The notes below the pieces were generated by a model that saw only the letters and a list, made by a program, of their open reading frames with translations, ran no database searches and had not been told where the DNA came from. A program made the translations under genes and the position numbers. From positions 6,448,001-6,512,000 of the forward strand of contig CM082584.2 of assembly GCA_040954595.2 (NCBI GenBank): DNA of 64,000 nucleotides, in the 5' to 3' direction. The stretch is from Balanoglossus misakiensis (lineage: Eukaryota > Hemichordata). Positions 13,210-24,165 of this stretch are shown here, piece after piece; the stretch's first letter is position 1, and the number at the start of each line of letters is the position of its first letter.

Positions 13210-13590
13210 AGTCGCTTCACCGGAAGAACTGGTCTAAACATCCATTGACAGATTCATGACATGAATAGCCAATGATAGTTTCCTGGCCGTTTTTGACAAG
13301 CCGTATTCGCATCATTAAACCGCGTACATTAACCTCCTCTCCCAATTACACGATCACACTGTCGCCAAACATCCACCGCGATTTCATCTCATAATTTTAT
13401 GCAATGACTTCAGATACAACTTGTAATCAGCACCTATTTATCTCCATAATATCCTCTGCGTCGCTTATTACTATGGTGATAATTACAAAACAATCCTAAC
13501 ATCGGCAATACCGGTACACCTACGTCAAAGCATTTATTCTGATCTACTCGGTGTTCTATTACATTACCTTTGACATTATCCATTTTCCCC
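13210..13590 (-). other. Conserved non-coding island rich in TAAT cores, left copy
   Basis: About 93-95% identical by eye to the reverse complement of 52250-52645. Small indels (for example 4 nt near 13505) disrupt every frame. Several TAAT/ATTA homeodomain cores are shared. This is typical of a conserved enhancer. Confidence 0.7.
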
Positions 13591-14044
13591 CAACTGGCTA
13601 TCTCCGGAAGAAGTTTTTGCTCAACTTGCGCAATACGATCACACTGTATTACAGACGCATGTATTGTACCTTTTTTTCCCTTGGCGGGTTCCATAAATCA
13701 TCTCCGACGAGGTGAATAGGAAAGAGAAGAAGCAGCCTTCAAGACTAGTTCTAATTTCTTATGTAGCACTAAACCGTAGCTGTAACAAATTAATGACAAG
13801 AGATAACATCTTATTGGGTTACTTGACCACACTGCCAACAGCTGTTCAAAATCACATCACTTTTTTTTTCCAGTTGTCACCGGCAACAGAGGCTGACTGA
13901 AAATTACATAAGCAAGTATTTCTGTCAGAAATGAAACAAGGGCAACCAACATGCACACACATACACAACACACACGTGTACACGAGTCCTACCCCACAAA
14001 AGCTGATAGCTAAACCATAGCCTGTCTATGGCTAAACTCACCAA

Positions 14045-14155
14045 AAGTGTCATCTCCATTGTCGCGTCATGCGCAATGCTAATACATATTAATCCAAAGA
14101 AAGCTCCCTTTACAAATTCACCAGGTCGTGAAAAGGGAACGACATTATCCACTAC
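14045..14155 (-). other. Conserved island, left copy
   Basis: The reverse complement matches 51635-51715 around TTTCACGACC and GAATTTGTAAAGGGAGCTTT. It marks the outer edge of the 7.4-kb left-arm interval that is mostly missing from the right arm. Confidence 0.6.
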
Positions 14156-15315
14156 TTTGCAATCCTATTACTAATAGAGCTGTGACAAGACTTATATTAC
14201 ATACACCCTTTCTAGGCACGTACGCATGCATGCAGCACACAATCGGCGAGAATGCTAAATTCACTTTCACGTCCACGCATACTAACATACATTGTAAGCG
14301 TGTGTCAGCCAATTCTATTTCAGCTAACTCTGTGTGTATCCGGAATTCCTCACTAAAATTAGCGGTCAGAATGCAGAAACAAAGTGTGTCAGGAACCTAA
14401 TAATGCTAATATAGCATACTATTTGCAGACCTAAAAGGAGTTCATGGCTGTCAATGAATTGAAAATAGTTCAGATAATGTGCATTGGCAATTAACACAAA
14501 AAGGGTTCTATCAGCTGAGGGAGAGAATCGCAGGCAAATACTCCTGAATATTCCATCGCATCAATGCCAGATACATGTTCATGTAAAGAGTGAATCTGTA
14601 CAGAGACTACTGGGTACAGAAATAGTTAAGTTCGCATCTGGGTCCACGGCCTGGCGTACAATCCAGTCAGAAAATTACAAGAAGATAAGGTAATCTTTTG
14701 GCTGCGTTCATATTACATTGTACTTGGTAAGTATACTTCAAAGCACTTTTTTTCAGTCGCCCAGTTGAGGCATACAATGTAAACTAACATCATTCCCTCA
14801 TCAACCGGGACAAAAATTGTCCAGAGTACGTAACTGGACAGCAATGTTCACACCTGGAGTTTTAGGTCAGCCACAGCCCCATGACCTGATGAGGGTCTCA
14901 GACAACGTGACGTGATCATAAAGAGCATCACAAATGAGCTCTGCTCTTCGAAGACAGAGAAAATCTTCAACAGTGAACCGCCTGATATAATGAACACAAT
15001 TACTTACTAATTAAAGGCTTCACAACCATAATCTCTTGCCCCGGTTGTCGTAACACGGCCATGCCCGACTAAAAATAGCAACAAAGAGGCTTGAAAGAGC
15101 AATTACGGGACACGCTCCATTTCATCCTCAGTTTATCCGCCGACTATTTTTGGAAACACATCATCTGTATCCCTGATTGGGATTGCCTGGTCATGTTACG
15201 TTCCCCTGGCGAACAACCGCATTGCGCCACGCCTGAGTAGGAAACACAGTTCTGATTCCCAGTTCGGAAATAAATACACTCCCACACACAAACCAAGCGA
15301 ATACCAAACACTAAC

Positions 15316-15336
15316 ATTCATTCATTCATTCATTCA
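15316..15336. repeat. (ATTC)n short array
   Basis: Five ATTC units. Confidence 0.9.
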
Positions 15337-16756
15337 CACGCCTACAGAGGTAAAAAAAAGTTTACGTCATAACCGAAGACATTATGAATGAAGCTCTATA
15401 CGATTCAGTCGCGATTGTTACGTCACCTCTAGGCTAACGACCTCAAACTTCAAGACGCTAAACTTCAAGTTCACCTGTCCAGTGTACATGGTGAACATCA
15501 TGTACGCATAAATCTTCTGGCTTGGGATACGAACAACTGCGACCGCACCTGTTTCTGTACAGACAGCCCATTCATTCTCTTTTCACAAGTTTTACGAGTT
15601 TCGTTGGTGGCCTCTTCGTATGCTCGTACATGAATACCAACGAGACAATTTTCATTTAAAGGCGCTCACAGGCGCCAGTCTTTCTCTGTTAGACTCCTTA
15701 AGCGGTTTTCCGATGAAAAATTTGTTGTGCAATATCCAAATGAGCTCATCTCGTTAATACTGTACACAGTACGCCTGCAAGAAGTTGCACCATAACTGTG
15801 CTATTTAGTAGTAAAATCCTCTTACGGTTATACTGAAGGATTCAAATTATTGAGGAATGGTTGCTAAGGATAATTTCTGGTAAAATTCTGCATGGTAACT
15901 GACAGACAAAAATTATAGGTGGGTGGGCTGCCCATTGTGGAGTACAGTTAAAATATGCACACTGAAAGATGGATATTTCCTTTAAAAGTAGAACTTTTAA
16001 CAAAACCAGGAAAATCTTACCCTGAGTGGCAGCTAGGAGAGAGAAACCAACATTTAAATTTCTTCAGCACGGGATGGATGAATAAGCATATCAGCCATCG
16101 GGCACCCACAGGTTTATGAAAGCATTCCATTCATATCTCTTGGTGATTACTTTTCTCTCAACATGGTACTTATATCTGATGCATACTTCTGATATGAATA
16201 AACTGACAAGATTATCTATCATACACGTATGATGCGAATATGATCATTTGCTCAAAATAGCACAGGGATCAAATGGGGGCATATTCTCTGCAGTGGATTG
16301 TGATATATGCGTTGAGGTTGCGTATATATGCGTATGTGGTTTTTCCATCATCAGGAGTTTGGTCGGAGATTACTGAATATTTGCTCACAATCCAATCCTT
16401 TCTGCCAATTTTCAGTTTTGAGAAGTAAACAGTGGCAAAAATATATTTTTTTGAGTTTAGAATTGAAATAATCTGACATTTAGACCGTGCAATACGATAT
16501 CGCCACCGGCTGCACGGAAGAATTTGTCAAGTTACCCAATTACACACACGGTGACATAATTCCTGAGAAGGGGCAGCTTCAAATACATGAACCGAGATGG
16601 CAGATATGTGACCCAGTACTGAGGTCCGACTCCAGGAATGAGGGGCGGCCATATATTGCATCTGGGCGCGCGACGCTTTTCGGCAGTACATTTTCAGTTA
16701 CTCTGAGTGTCCAAAGAGCAGTTTTTTTCCAACTCAAGTGATCTGTGGCCCACACA

Positions 16757-17322
16757 AGCGGCTCAGATTTGGTTTAATACTTCAAAGTAAAAATTATTTA
16801 CTTCATAACATTACTGCATTGCACATTCGTGCAAAACAGATTGAAATCAAAATATAAACTTTGCTAGGTTACCACATGATCTGTGGATAAGTATATAGTA
16901 ATACAAACACTATAAATCTAAATAAAGATTTAAGAAAGACAAAAAATGCAAATTAACAGATACTTAATTTTTGAAGTTGATAAGAGGTTTGATTTTAAAT
17001 TGACTTTAGGATTGATTTTAAATTAACTTTGAAAACTCAAAGCAGCTCAGATTTGGTTTAATACTTCAAAGTATAAATGATTTTCTTCATAACTTGCATT
17101 GCACATTTGTGCAAAACAGATTGAAATCAAAATATAAACTTTGCTAGGTTACCACATGATCTGGGGATAAAGTATAGTAATACAAACACTATAAATCTAA
17201 ATAAAGATTTAAGAAAGACAAAAAACTGCATATTAACAGATACTTGATTTTGTAGAAGTTGATAAGAGGATTGTTTCAAATTGACTTTAGGATTGATTTT
17301 AAATTAACTTTGAAAACTCAAA
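16757..17322. repeat. Tandem duplication, unit about 283 bp, two copies
   Basis: Copies 16757-17040 and 17041-17322 both begin AGC(G/A)GCTCAGATTTGG and end TTTGAAAACTCAA, about 93% identical. No reading frame is preserved. It lies in the left-arm interval lacking a right counterpart. Confidence 0.9.
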
Positions 17323-19944
17323 CAGTTCAGAATGGGGATTAAAATGAAGTGTTTGAAAAAGAGAAGAGTTCAAGTAGGAGTCCATAGTTGAATAACCCTT
17401 GACAAGATTAGTACCGAACTATACTAACAGAAAATGATTCACTTTGAAAAAATGTTACTAATCTTCTAAACAATGGCATTTTGGCACCGTACAAGGCTTT
17501 TTCAAAAATCGTTCAATGACCACTTCATTTCATTTCATTCTGGGAGATTTCGTTTCGGAGTTCTAGTTCACGACGCCACTGTTTCTACTGCACTGAAAAT
17601 CCTTACAAAACAGCAGCCTGAAATTTTATACGGACAAGCACAATATTTGAGCCCAGAAGTGTTTCTCTTCAAACATGACCTTTCTCGGGTTATTACAAAT
17701 GAACACACTATACCAACAAACTCCTGAAAGACTCACATTTTTAGAATTTTTTTCACGAAGTCCAGAAGAATAACATTTTGAAAAGAGCTACTACCCTACA
17801 AAATGCCCATGCAGTACACATTTTTATCTTTACATAAAAATCAGCTCAATAATATGTCATGATAGACCTCTCAGGAAATCTGAGCAATTAAACAGATCAA
17901 TAAAGCTTTCATTTATTCTTTCCCTGTGCAAAAAATTATATTTTTTACAATTTTGCAAAAAAAATTATCGAAAAGAACAATTTGACAATATTTGTCATAG
18001 ACAACAGGACGCATACAATTTACAAAGCTCAATGAGGCCTTTCAGTTTCTTGGATTTCGTCATCTGGGTAAAAATAACAGCGTTGCAATACGCAGCTGTC
18101 AAACACTACTCACTGTGTTGCAAAACCATAAGATTTTAATCAAATATTTTAGCTGTAGTCTGCAACAACACCCATGCTGTGTGGGTTGTTTCTGTCAACT
18201 TCTCAAACTGTTTTCATAAGCAACAGTTTGTGTTGCCTCCTAATCTTCTCACTGCTGAAAATCAGGCTGAAAATTAAATCCCGAGGATTTAACGCATACT
18301 GTGCCTAAATTCAGAATCAGCGACTTCTTCGATTTGACACAAAGTTAAACATCACCATCAAAGGCCCATTGTGCAAAATATCTGCGATACAAAGACTTGT
18401 CCACAGCACTCTCATTTCAGAACACCAAATTTATTTTAGCCTTCACACACTTTCCCTTATCCCTGGCAAATTGTATAATCGGGTCCACTTACCCGACAAT
18501 TAGTAAAGCTTTTAGTATTTTGTAATTGTAACATAATGCCTGAGACACGCCTCTGAAAAGACTCACACTGCCGCCTGAAAAACCAGATCCTTCACAGAAA
18601 CGCACCCCTGGGAGTCGTCAGCGCAATAAATTATGACCTCCACGAGATCAAGAAAAACCTTGATTCACAATCCCCTGACACCCATCCAATAAAATTCAGC
18701 AGTTGTCAAGGATTTTTCATCATTTATGATTTCTATTGTATATTTTTATCAATCTTTTAAAGGCACGTAAGCTGCAACTGGATAAAAAATCAATGTTTTA
18801 AATAATCTCATATATGCTTTTAATTATATCTATTAAATGCTATTTCATGATAATATATCAAGCTCAACACTTATTTATGACAAAATGGCCAAAAATTAAA
18901 GAAAAACGAAAATTCCTGAAATTTTTTAAAAAGTGCAATATTGCAATGAAAAATGAAAATCTGATGTCTCAGTGGTGTACATTTACTTCCATGAGCTCAA
19001 GTGGATGAGATCATGTTTTGTTTATGAAGTTTCACAACCAGAAATGCGACATTTTCATTGTTTCTTTCATTTTCCCACGGTGGCGGCCATAATCGCTTGC
19101 GGCAAAGCTTTATTATTTATCTGGTTAAAACTTGCATATGCACTCATATTTAGGGTTTATAATGCTTGTGTATAGTTCACTGCCTTCATCTGCATGGACT
19201 AATGGTAGAGCAGTGTGAAACAAAAATTATGAAAATTATCCCCAAAGTTACAGCTTACGTGCCTTTAATGCTTCCCTTCATGAAATATCAAACTATTTCT
19301 ATACAACCCCCCCCCCCCCTCCTCAATTTTTTTTTTTTTTTAAACACAAAAAAAATGTTTTTAATTATTTAACATGAACAGCAAAATAGTTTAATGGTTA
19401 CACAAACTACTGGAACATGTCATGAATAAATAAAACAATTTCAGATTAGTCTTTTGGGAAATACAGAAGATTTTATTTGTTTCCTGACCAGCTGGCACAT
19501 CTGAGTTTGGGTCGTGGTTTTATCGTTTTGTCAGGGATAGGGTTCTGTAGAAATATTAGTTTAATTGAGCCATATTCCCATGTGTACATGTATATCCACA
19601 GGGTAAATAATTCATTAACAAGCAACCCTCAGTAAAGTAAGGACTACAGTTATATTACAAGACATGTTTTTTTACCATCACCCAAGTTATGACAAGTCGG
19701 CATATATATTTGGTGGAATATTTACAAATCTGAAATGTTCTCATTTCTCATTCTTGTCTTCCTCTGAATTATCACTATTCACAAACTTTTCAGGTACACG
19801 TATGTATATACTTGCATTTGAAGGAAAAGCAGGAACTTTTCATCTCATATAAATTTTTGACGAAGGGCCTTTTAAGAAAGTGCTGACTTCACTGAGCATA
19901 TATTCTCAAAATGACAAACTGGGCCACTATAATAACTCCATTAG

Positions 19945-20024
19945 TCTAGAATCCAGACGTGTGTTTTTTTTCGCTATGCATGTGAGGAGCATTGCAAAAA
20001 AATAACATGAGTCTGGATTCTAGA
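19945..20024. mobile_element. Small palindromic element (MITE-D), first copy
   Basis: Inverted ends TCTAGAATCCAGAC / GTCTGGATTCTAGA surround inner A/T-run arms. It lies inside the direct duplication. Confidence 0.55.
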
Positions 20025-20080
20025 TTACATGTACATGCAGTTTAAATTGAGTTTGTGTTAAATGTCCTGTGTGCATTGTT

Positions 20081-20245
20081 TTAAAGGGACAAAGTCTCTC
20101 TCTCGCTGCCCTTTTTCCATTAATTATGTCTGATACAAGACACTGTTTATGTTATTTTACACGTGGATATATAGTGAATCAACGTTCAACAACATACACC
20201 TGCATCAAACACAATCAATGGCAAAAGGGGCAGCGAAAGAGAGAC
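20081..20245. mobile_element. MITE-A, truncated copy
   Basis: It begins at TTAA with the MITE-A terminus but lacks the second terminus, breaking off at GAGAGAC where a duplicated flank resumes. It sits between two copies of a roughly 180-bp direct repeat. Confidence 0.8.
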
Positions 20246-20271
20246 AAACTGGGCCACTATAATAACTCCAT

Positions 20272-20358
20272 TAGTCTAGAATCCAGACTTCTGGTGTTTT
20301 TCGCTATGCATGTGTGGAGCATAGCGAAAAAACCCACACGAGTTTGGATTCTAGACTA
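20272..20358. mobile_element. Small palindromic element (MITE-D), second copy
   Basis: Inverted ends TAGTCTAGAATCCA / TGGATTCTAGACTA. Its inner arms (TTTTTCGCTATGC / GCATAGCGAAAAA) pair better than in the first copy, so a long stem-loop is possible. Confidence 0.55.
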
Positions 20359-21238
20359 CATTCTAGGTACATGTATAACTTTACATGCAGTTTAAATTGA
20401 CTTCGTGTTAAATGTCCTGTGTGCATTGCTTTAACTGCTCACTGCCTTCTGAATCATTGCGAAACACTGGGTTTTACTTGCCCAACTTGCTGCTGGCTAT
20501 CAGTCATCAAACGTAAGATTTTTCCACGAAGTCACATGACACCCCGCGCGATGTAGGACACATTCTGTCAGACCAAAGATCATTTCACTTCTTTCTACAA
20601 CCCACAGTGGAGGTGCCAGGATCAAGTAGCAATGGCTACGGTGGATTGTTTCAACACTCACTGCATATACACTCAGGAATTGAACTCAGGGAACAAAGGC
20701 CAGCCTATGCTGCCTGATCCCGACAAAGAACATATTTTACAGACATTTAACCAACCCCTGGCTGGCAGTGAGTCAAAAATGACACGTCTGCTATCAGACT
20801 AATACGGTCAATTGTTCACAACCAGTATTAAAACCCTTCCCAGAAGTGATCGTTGTAAAATGTAATCCGCTGTTGCCATGATCATAGACTGGAACTTATT
20901 ATTGGTGGAGTTTTTACAACTACTGTAATGTCTGCTTCACTTCATACAATAAATTGCATCAGTAAAAATGCCACTGAGCACAAAAAAATAATTTATCACC
21001 ATGGAGAAACTGGGATGTGCAGGGATTCTGGCTCGGACAGACTGTAAGATCTTAATCACTGACAAAAAAAAAATAGATGAAAAAGTATAATTTATGGGAT
21101 GATCCAGCATGCGTATGTGCAGTTGGAATTTATAACATTTTTAAATGATGACTTGACAAACCTAGCACCCAATAGACAGTCAAACCTTCAAACCTGACAG
21201 CTATAGTATCATATGTCGAACAGCGGTACAATTTACAA

Positions 21239-21447
21239 TATTGTAAAACACTTTATTTTCGCAAGTTGAAATTTTCGCGATATCGAGAGTGGCCGCTGTT
21301 TCGCGAGTATGAATTTTCACATTCTCTTATTTCACTCACAGTTGCATCTTCAAAAAAAATTTACGCGACTTTTTATTTTCATGCTATCTTGGCTCTCGCG
21401 TATTTCGCAAAAATTTATTGCTCGCGAAAATAAAGTGTTTTACAGTA
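21239..21447. mobile_element. MITE-B, 209 bp, TA-flanked
   Basis: The terminal inverted repeats read TGTAAAACACTTTATTTTCG, followed by CGCGA-type words, and are bounded by TA. Copies at 56810 and 58998 share the whole palindrome. Confidence 0.85.
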
Positions 21448-21559
21448 GATGCTGGTTATCTTCAAGCCATACTCAAAAGATACTGTTCTGATATGCCAGT
21501 GGACTTGTGATCTTAGCCTGAATAATGTTTGCATGCAGTGGCATAGAAAACCTGCAAAC

Positions 21560-21720
21560 TGGTGCAAAGAGATTATTTGATTTAACTGGCTGGGTATCAA
21601 CCAGGGAATGTCTGGGTTAAGTGTAAAACTCATATTGTTGGAATACTTCACAACTGTGAAATGAGGTAAACACTAGCATGGAGTGCCTGGGATTTTAATT
21701 ATCAGGTCTTTTTTTTCTTA
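21560..21720 (-). other. Conserved island, left copy
   Basis: About 85% identical by eye to the reverse complement of 49820-49995. It marks the inner edge of the same left-arm insertion. Confidence 0.65.
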
Positions 21721-22057
21721 AATGGGGTTGCTGGAATATCAATGTGAAAATTTACATTGCTAAACCCCACTGCAGTGGTTTCTACAATTTTAAAGATTTT
21801 TCAATTACTGTATATCATGTACCTGTATTTTGAAAGTCTACATCTAAGTCACCCGACACGTGCTATGCTAATTTGAATACACAAATTATAGTTTGGCGTG
21901 AAAGTTTGCATTGAAGTACGCACTACAGTCTGTCCATTCAGATTACAGTCGCAAAATGTGACTCATGCATAGCAACACAAAAAAGCATGAGCATTACAGA
22001 CACATTGGGTGAAAAAAAAAATCCCCTAATGAGCACCAAATAAAACAGCTCAGTACT

Positions 22058-22087
22058 GAGCATGCTCTGTTGTCACTGAGCATGCCC
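22058..22087. promoter_or_regulatory. p53-family response element candidate
   Basis: Two perfect RRRCWWGYYY decamers, GAGCATGCTC (22058-22067) and GAGCATGCCC (22078-22087), are separated by 10 nt, within the allowed 0-13. A third, imperfect decamer is at 22102-22111. Sequence-based only. Confidence 0.35.
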
Positions 22088-23676
22088 AGTGAGACTGTTC
22101 AGAGCATGCACACAAAAACGGAGGCGACAGACCAGTAATTATTCAAATTGATCATGAATGCTTTTCATGTAGATGGTCTCGGTTCGTGCGATCACGTTGC
22201 AAAAAGCAGCATTTTTTTCAAAGAAAATCATACTTTCGTTATATTTCAAACATTTGTACTTCACGTCATTGGATCTGTGTCCCTGAAATTCATTCATTGC
22301 AGAAAGTGGTACATCACACTGAACCAAAATTTGACTCAGTGGGATTATACTGCCCTGAAGGCATCGTCACAGAGACAGATAAGACTTTAGACAGATAAGA
22401 CAAAGTCCTAAAAGACAACAGTACCTGTCAATATTTTCCCTAGTGAAAAATGTGTCTTCCAATTACTTAAATTAAAAAAAAAAAAATTTTTAATGCACCA
22501 AGAAAAGGCACACAGATCGAATTATACACCGGGTAATAATTAAAACCAATCTGGTTCGGTTTCATCAACTTGTCTGCACCAGTTCTTGGCTTTTGACAAA
22601 CTTCTGTTCACACACTTTCTGATCTAGTATACTATGTGTGGTCTAAAAAACAAAATAAGATATACCCTGGTATTCCTTTTTCATCAATCAAACCTGACTG
22701 GTTTTTATGGAGTTCAATAAATTCTCATTGACTGCAACCACTCGGGAATTCTAAGTAGCAAAGCATACGTGTAGGGTCGGCCATTTTACTATCGGGAGGG
22801 GGGAGGAGGTGTTAGGAAGATGTCTATGTATCTCCAGATTTTGTTGATATTCCGATCAAATACATGGCTACTTTTTGGTGCGTTCTTATTAAGTGTACCA
22901 CATACGCTTTTTTGCCCCAATTCCCACCAAGAAAGGCTTGAACTGAACCAGAATTACATGTACATGTATGCTCTGGATTTTGCGTGTCAGTCACCCTGTA
23001 AACGACATTTCGTCAAAATTTATGTTTCAATCCACGAAATCAACGCACCGTATCTTCAATACAGAATATGAATACATTGGCACTTTCCCACAAAAATGTT
23101 GATTCACTAGACTGAAGTATCATCATGTTCAATTTTAACATGTACTTGTTTTTATTTTTTAATGACACAATTACAATATGTTTTAATCTCTTGGCTGCGT
23201 TTTGCTCATTTTTCCAACATACCGTAAGTTTGCATAGATACATTAACAGCTACTGTAACGAGAGTACAAATTAGGATAAAAAATTGCAAAATTGTATTTT
23301 TAAAGGAAAGTAGTGTGACAATATCTTTGAAAAATATTTTCCACTCATCTGTTAGTTGTCGGCCAAGCTCTGAAAATAAACACGCAGCTCAAAGCCTAAA
23401 TTGTATTTTATGAGTTATGCAGTGGAGGCTGACTTTTGTTAGCTTTTACACTCTGAAGAAAGATTGGGACACAAAACAAACTGATTGACTTAAACCTCTG
23501 ATACTTCTTTTGAAATTGTACAGGAGTTAAGAGGGCAATGTGTTAGGTTTGCCCGCCATTGTCAACTTTAAACTCTGTTCAGTTTACATAAAAGCTGAAC
23601 AAAGACGTGACCTTCACCAAACAAGGCACATACGCGATTTTTTTCACTCCTACTAGGATATTCTGGTGGAAAGAAA

Positions 23677-23701
23677 ATGGAGAGTGACAGTGAAGAGAAA
23701 G
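23677..23701 (+). other. Possible short first coding exon (MESDSEEK)
   Basis: An ATG in good context (GAAAATGG) opens eight codons, then donor AAAG|GTAAGG. The acidic N-terminus and strong donor are typical of a true first exon. The sequence is not present in the right arm, where homology stops at about 49205, and no later exon was found. Confidence 0.22.
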
Positions 23702-23719
23702 GTAAGGGAATAAAAATGT

Positions 23720-24165
23720 TCGCGTTTTACATTAATTTTGTTATGTGTGATGTCCCATTTTGCCTGTAATCTGCGAACATTTTTTCTGAACTGTACACAT
23801 CCAATTTCCAATGAAATTAGGATGTCCCAATTTCTCAGGACTACCAGTATACCTTTGTATGAAACATATACAATGTAAGATCTAAATAAGACTGCAGCTA
23901 AAAGCATACAACTATATATGAACACATACTGACCAGGAGCGTAATTTCTAGTGCTGCCCTGATCAACCGTTTTCCTCAGGAGCAAACAGACTGTAAATCC
24001 AGACCATTGCGATTGATTGAAGGTCATGATGCACCTTTAAGTAGTTTACAATCAACAGCTTAAACTTCTTCACACTTTTATTACTCACAGACATCTTTCA
24101 CAGTGCGGGGATGAATAAGTAATAGATCTCTTTAAATCTACCTCTCACATCTGTCCCATTTCAAA
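23720..24165 (-). other. Conserved island, left copy
   Basis: The reverse complement matches 48755-49205 over about 440 bp at roughly 88%, highest near 23940-24030 (TGGTCTGGATTTACAGTCTG). No shared reading frame spans it. Confidence 0.7.

Larger units (their letters stand above)
19912..20434. repeat. Direct duplication flanking a truncated MITE-A
   Basis: Copies at 19912-20084 and 20243-20434 share GACAAACTGGGCC at the start and GTCCTGTGTGCATTG at the end. The second copy ends in CTTTAACTGC, the apparent empty target of the MITE in the first copy. Confidence 0.8.
14156..21559. other. Left-arm-specific insertion interval, repeat-rich, no gene seen
   Basis: This 7.4 kb corresponds to 1.6 kb in the right arm. 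It holds the 283-bp tandem duplication, the truncated MITE-A with flanking duplication, two MITE-D, one MITE-B and long A/T and C runs (19305-19342). Open frames are short and unsupported. Confidence 0.6.
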
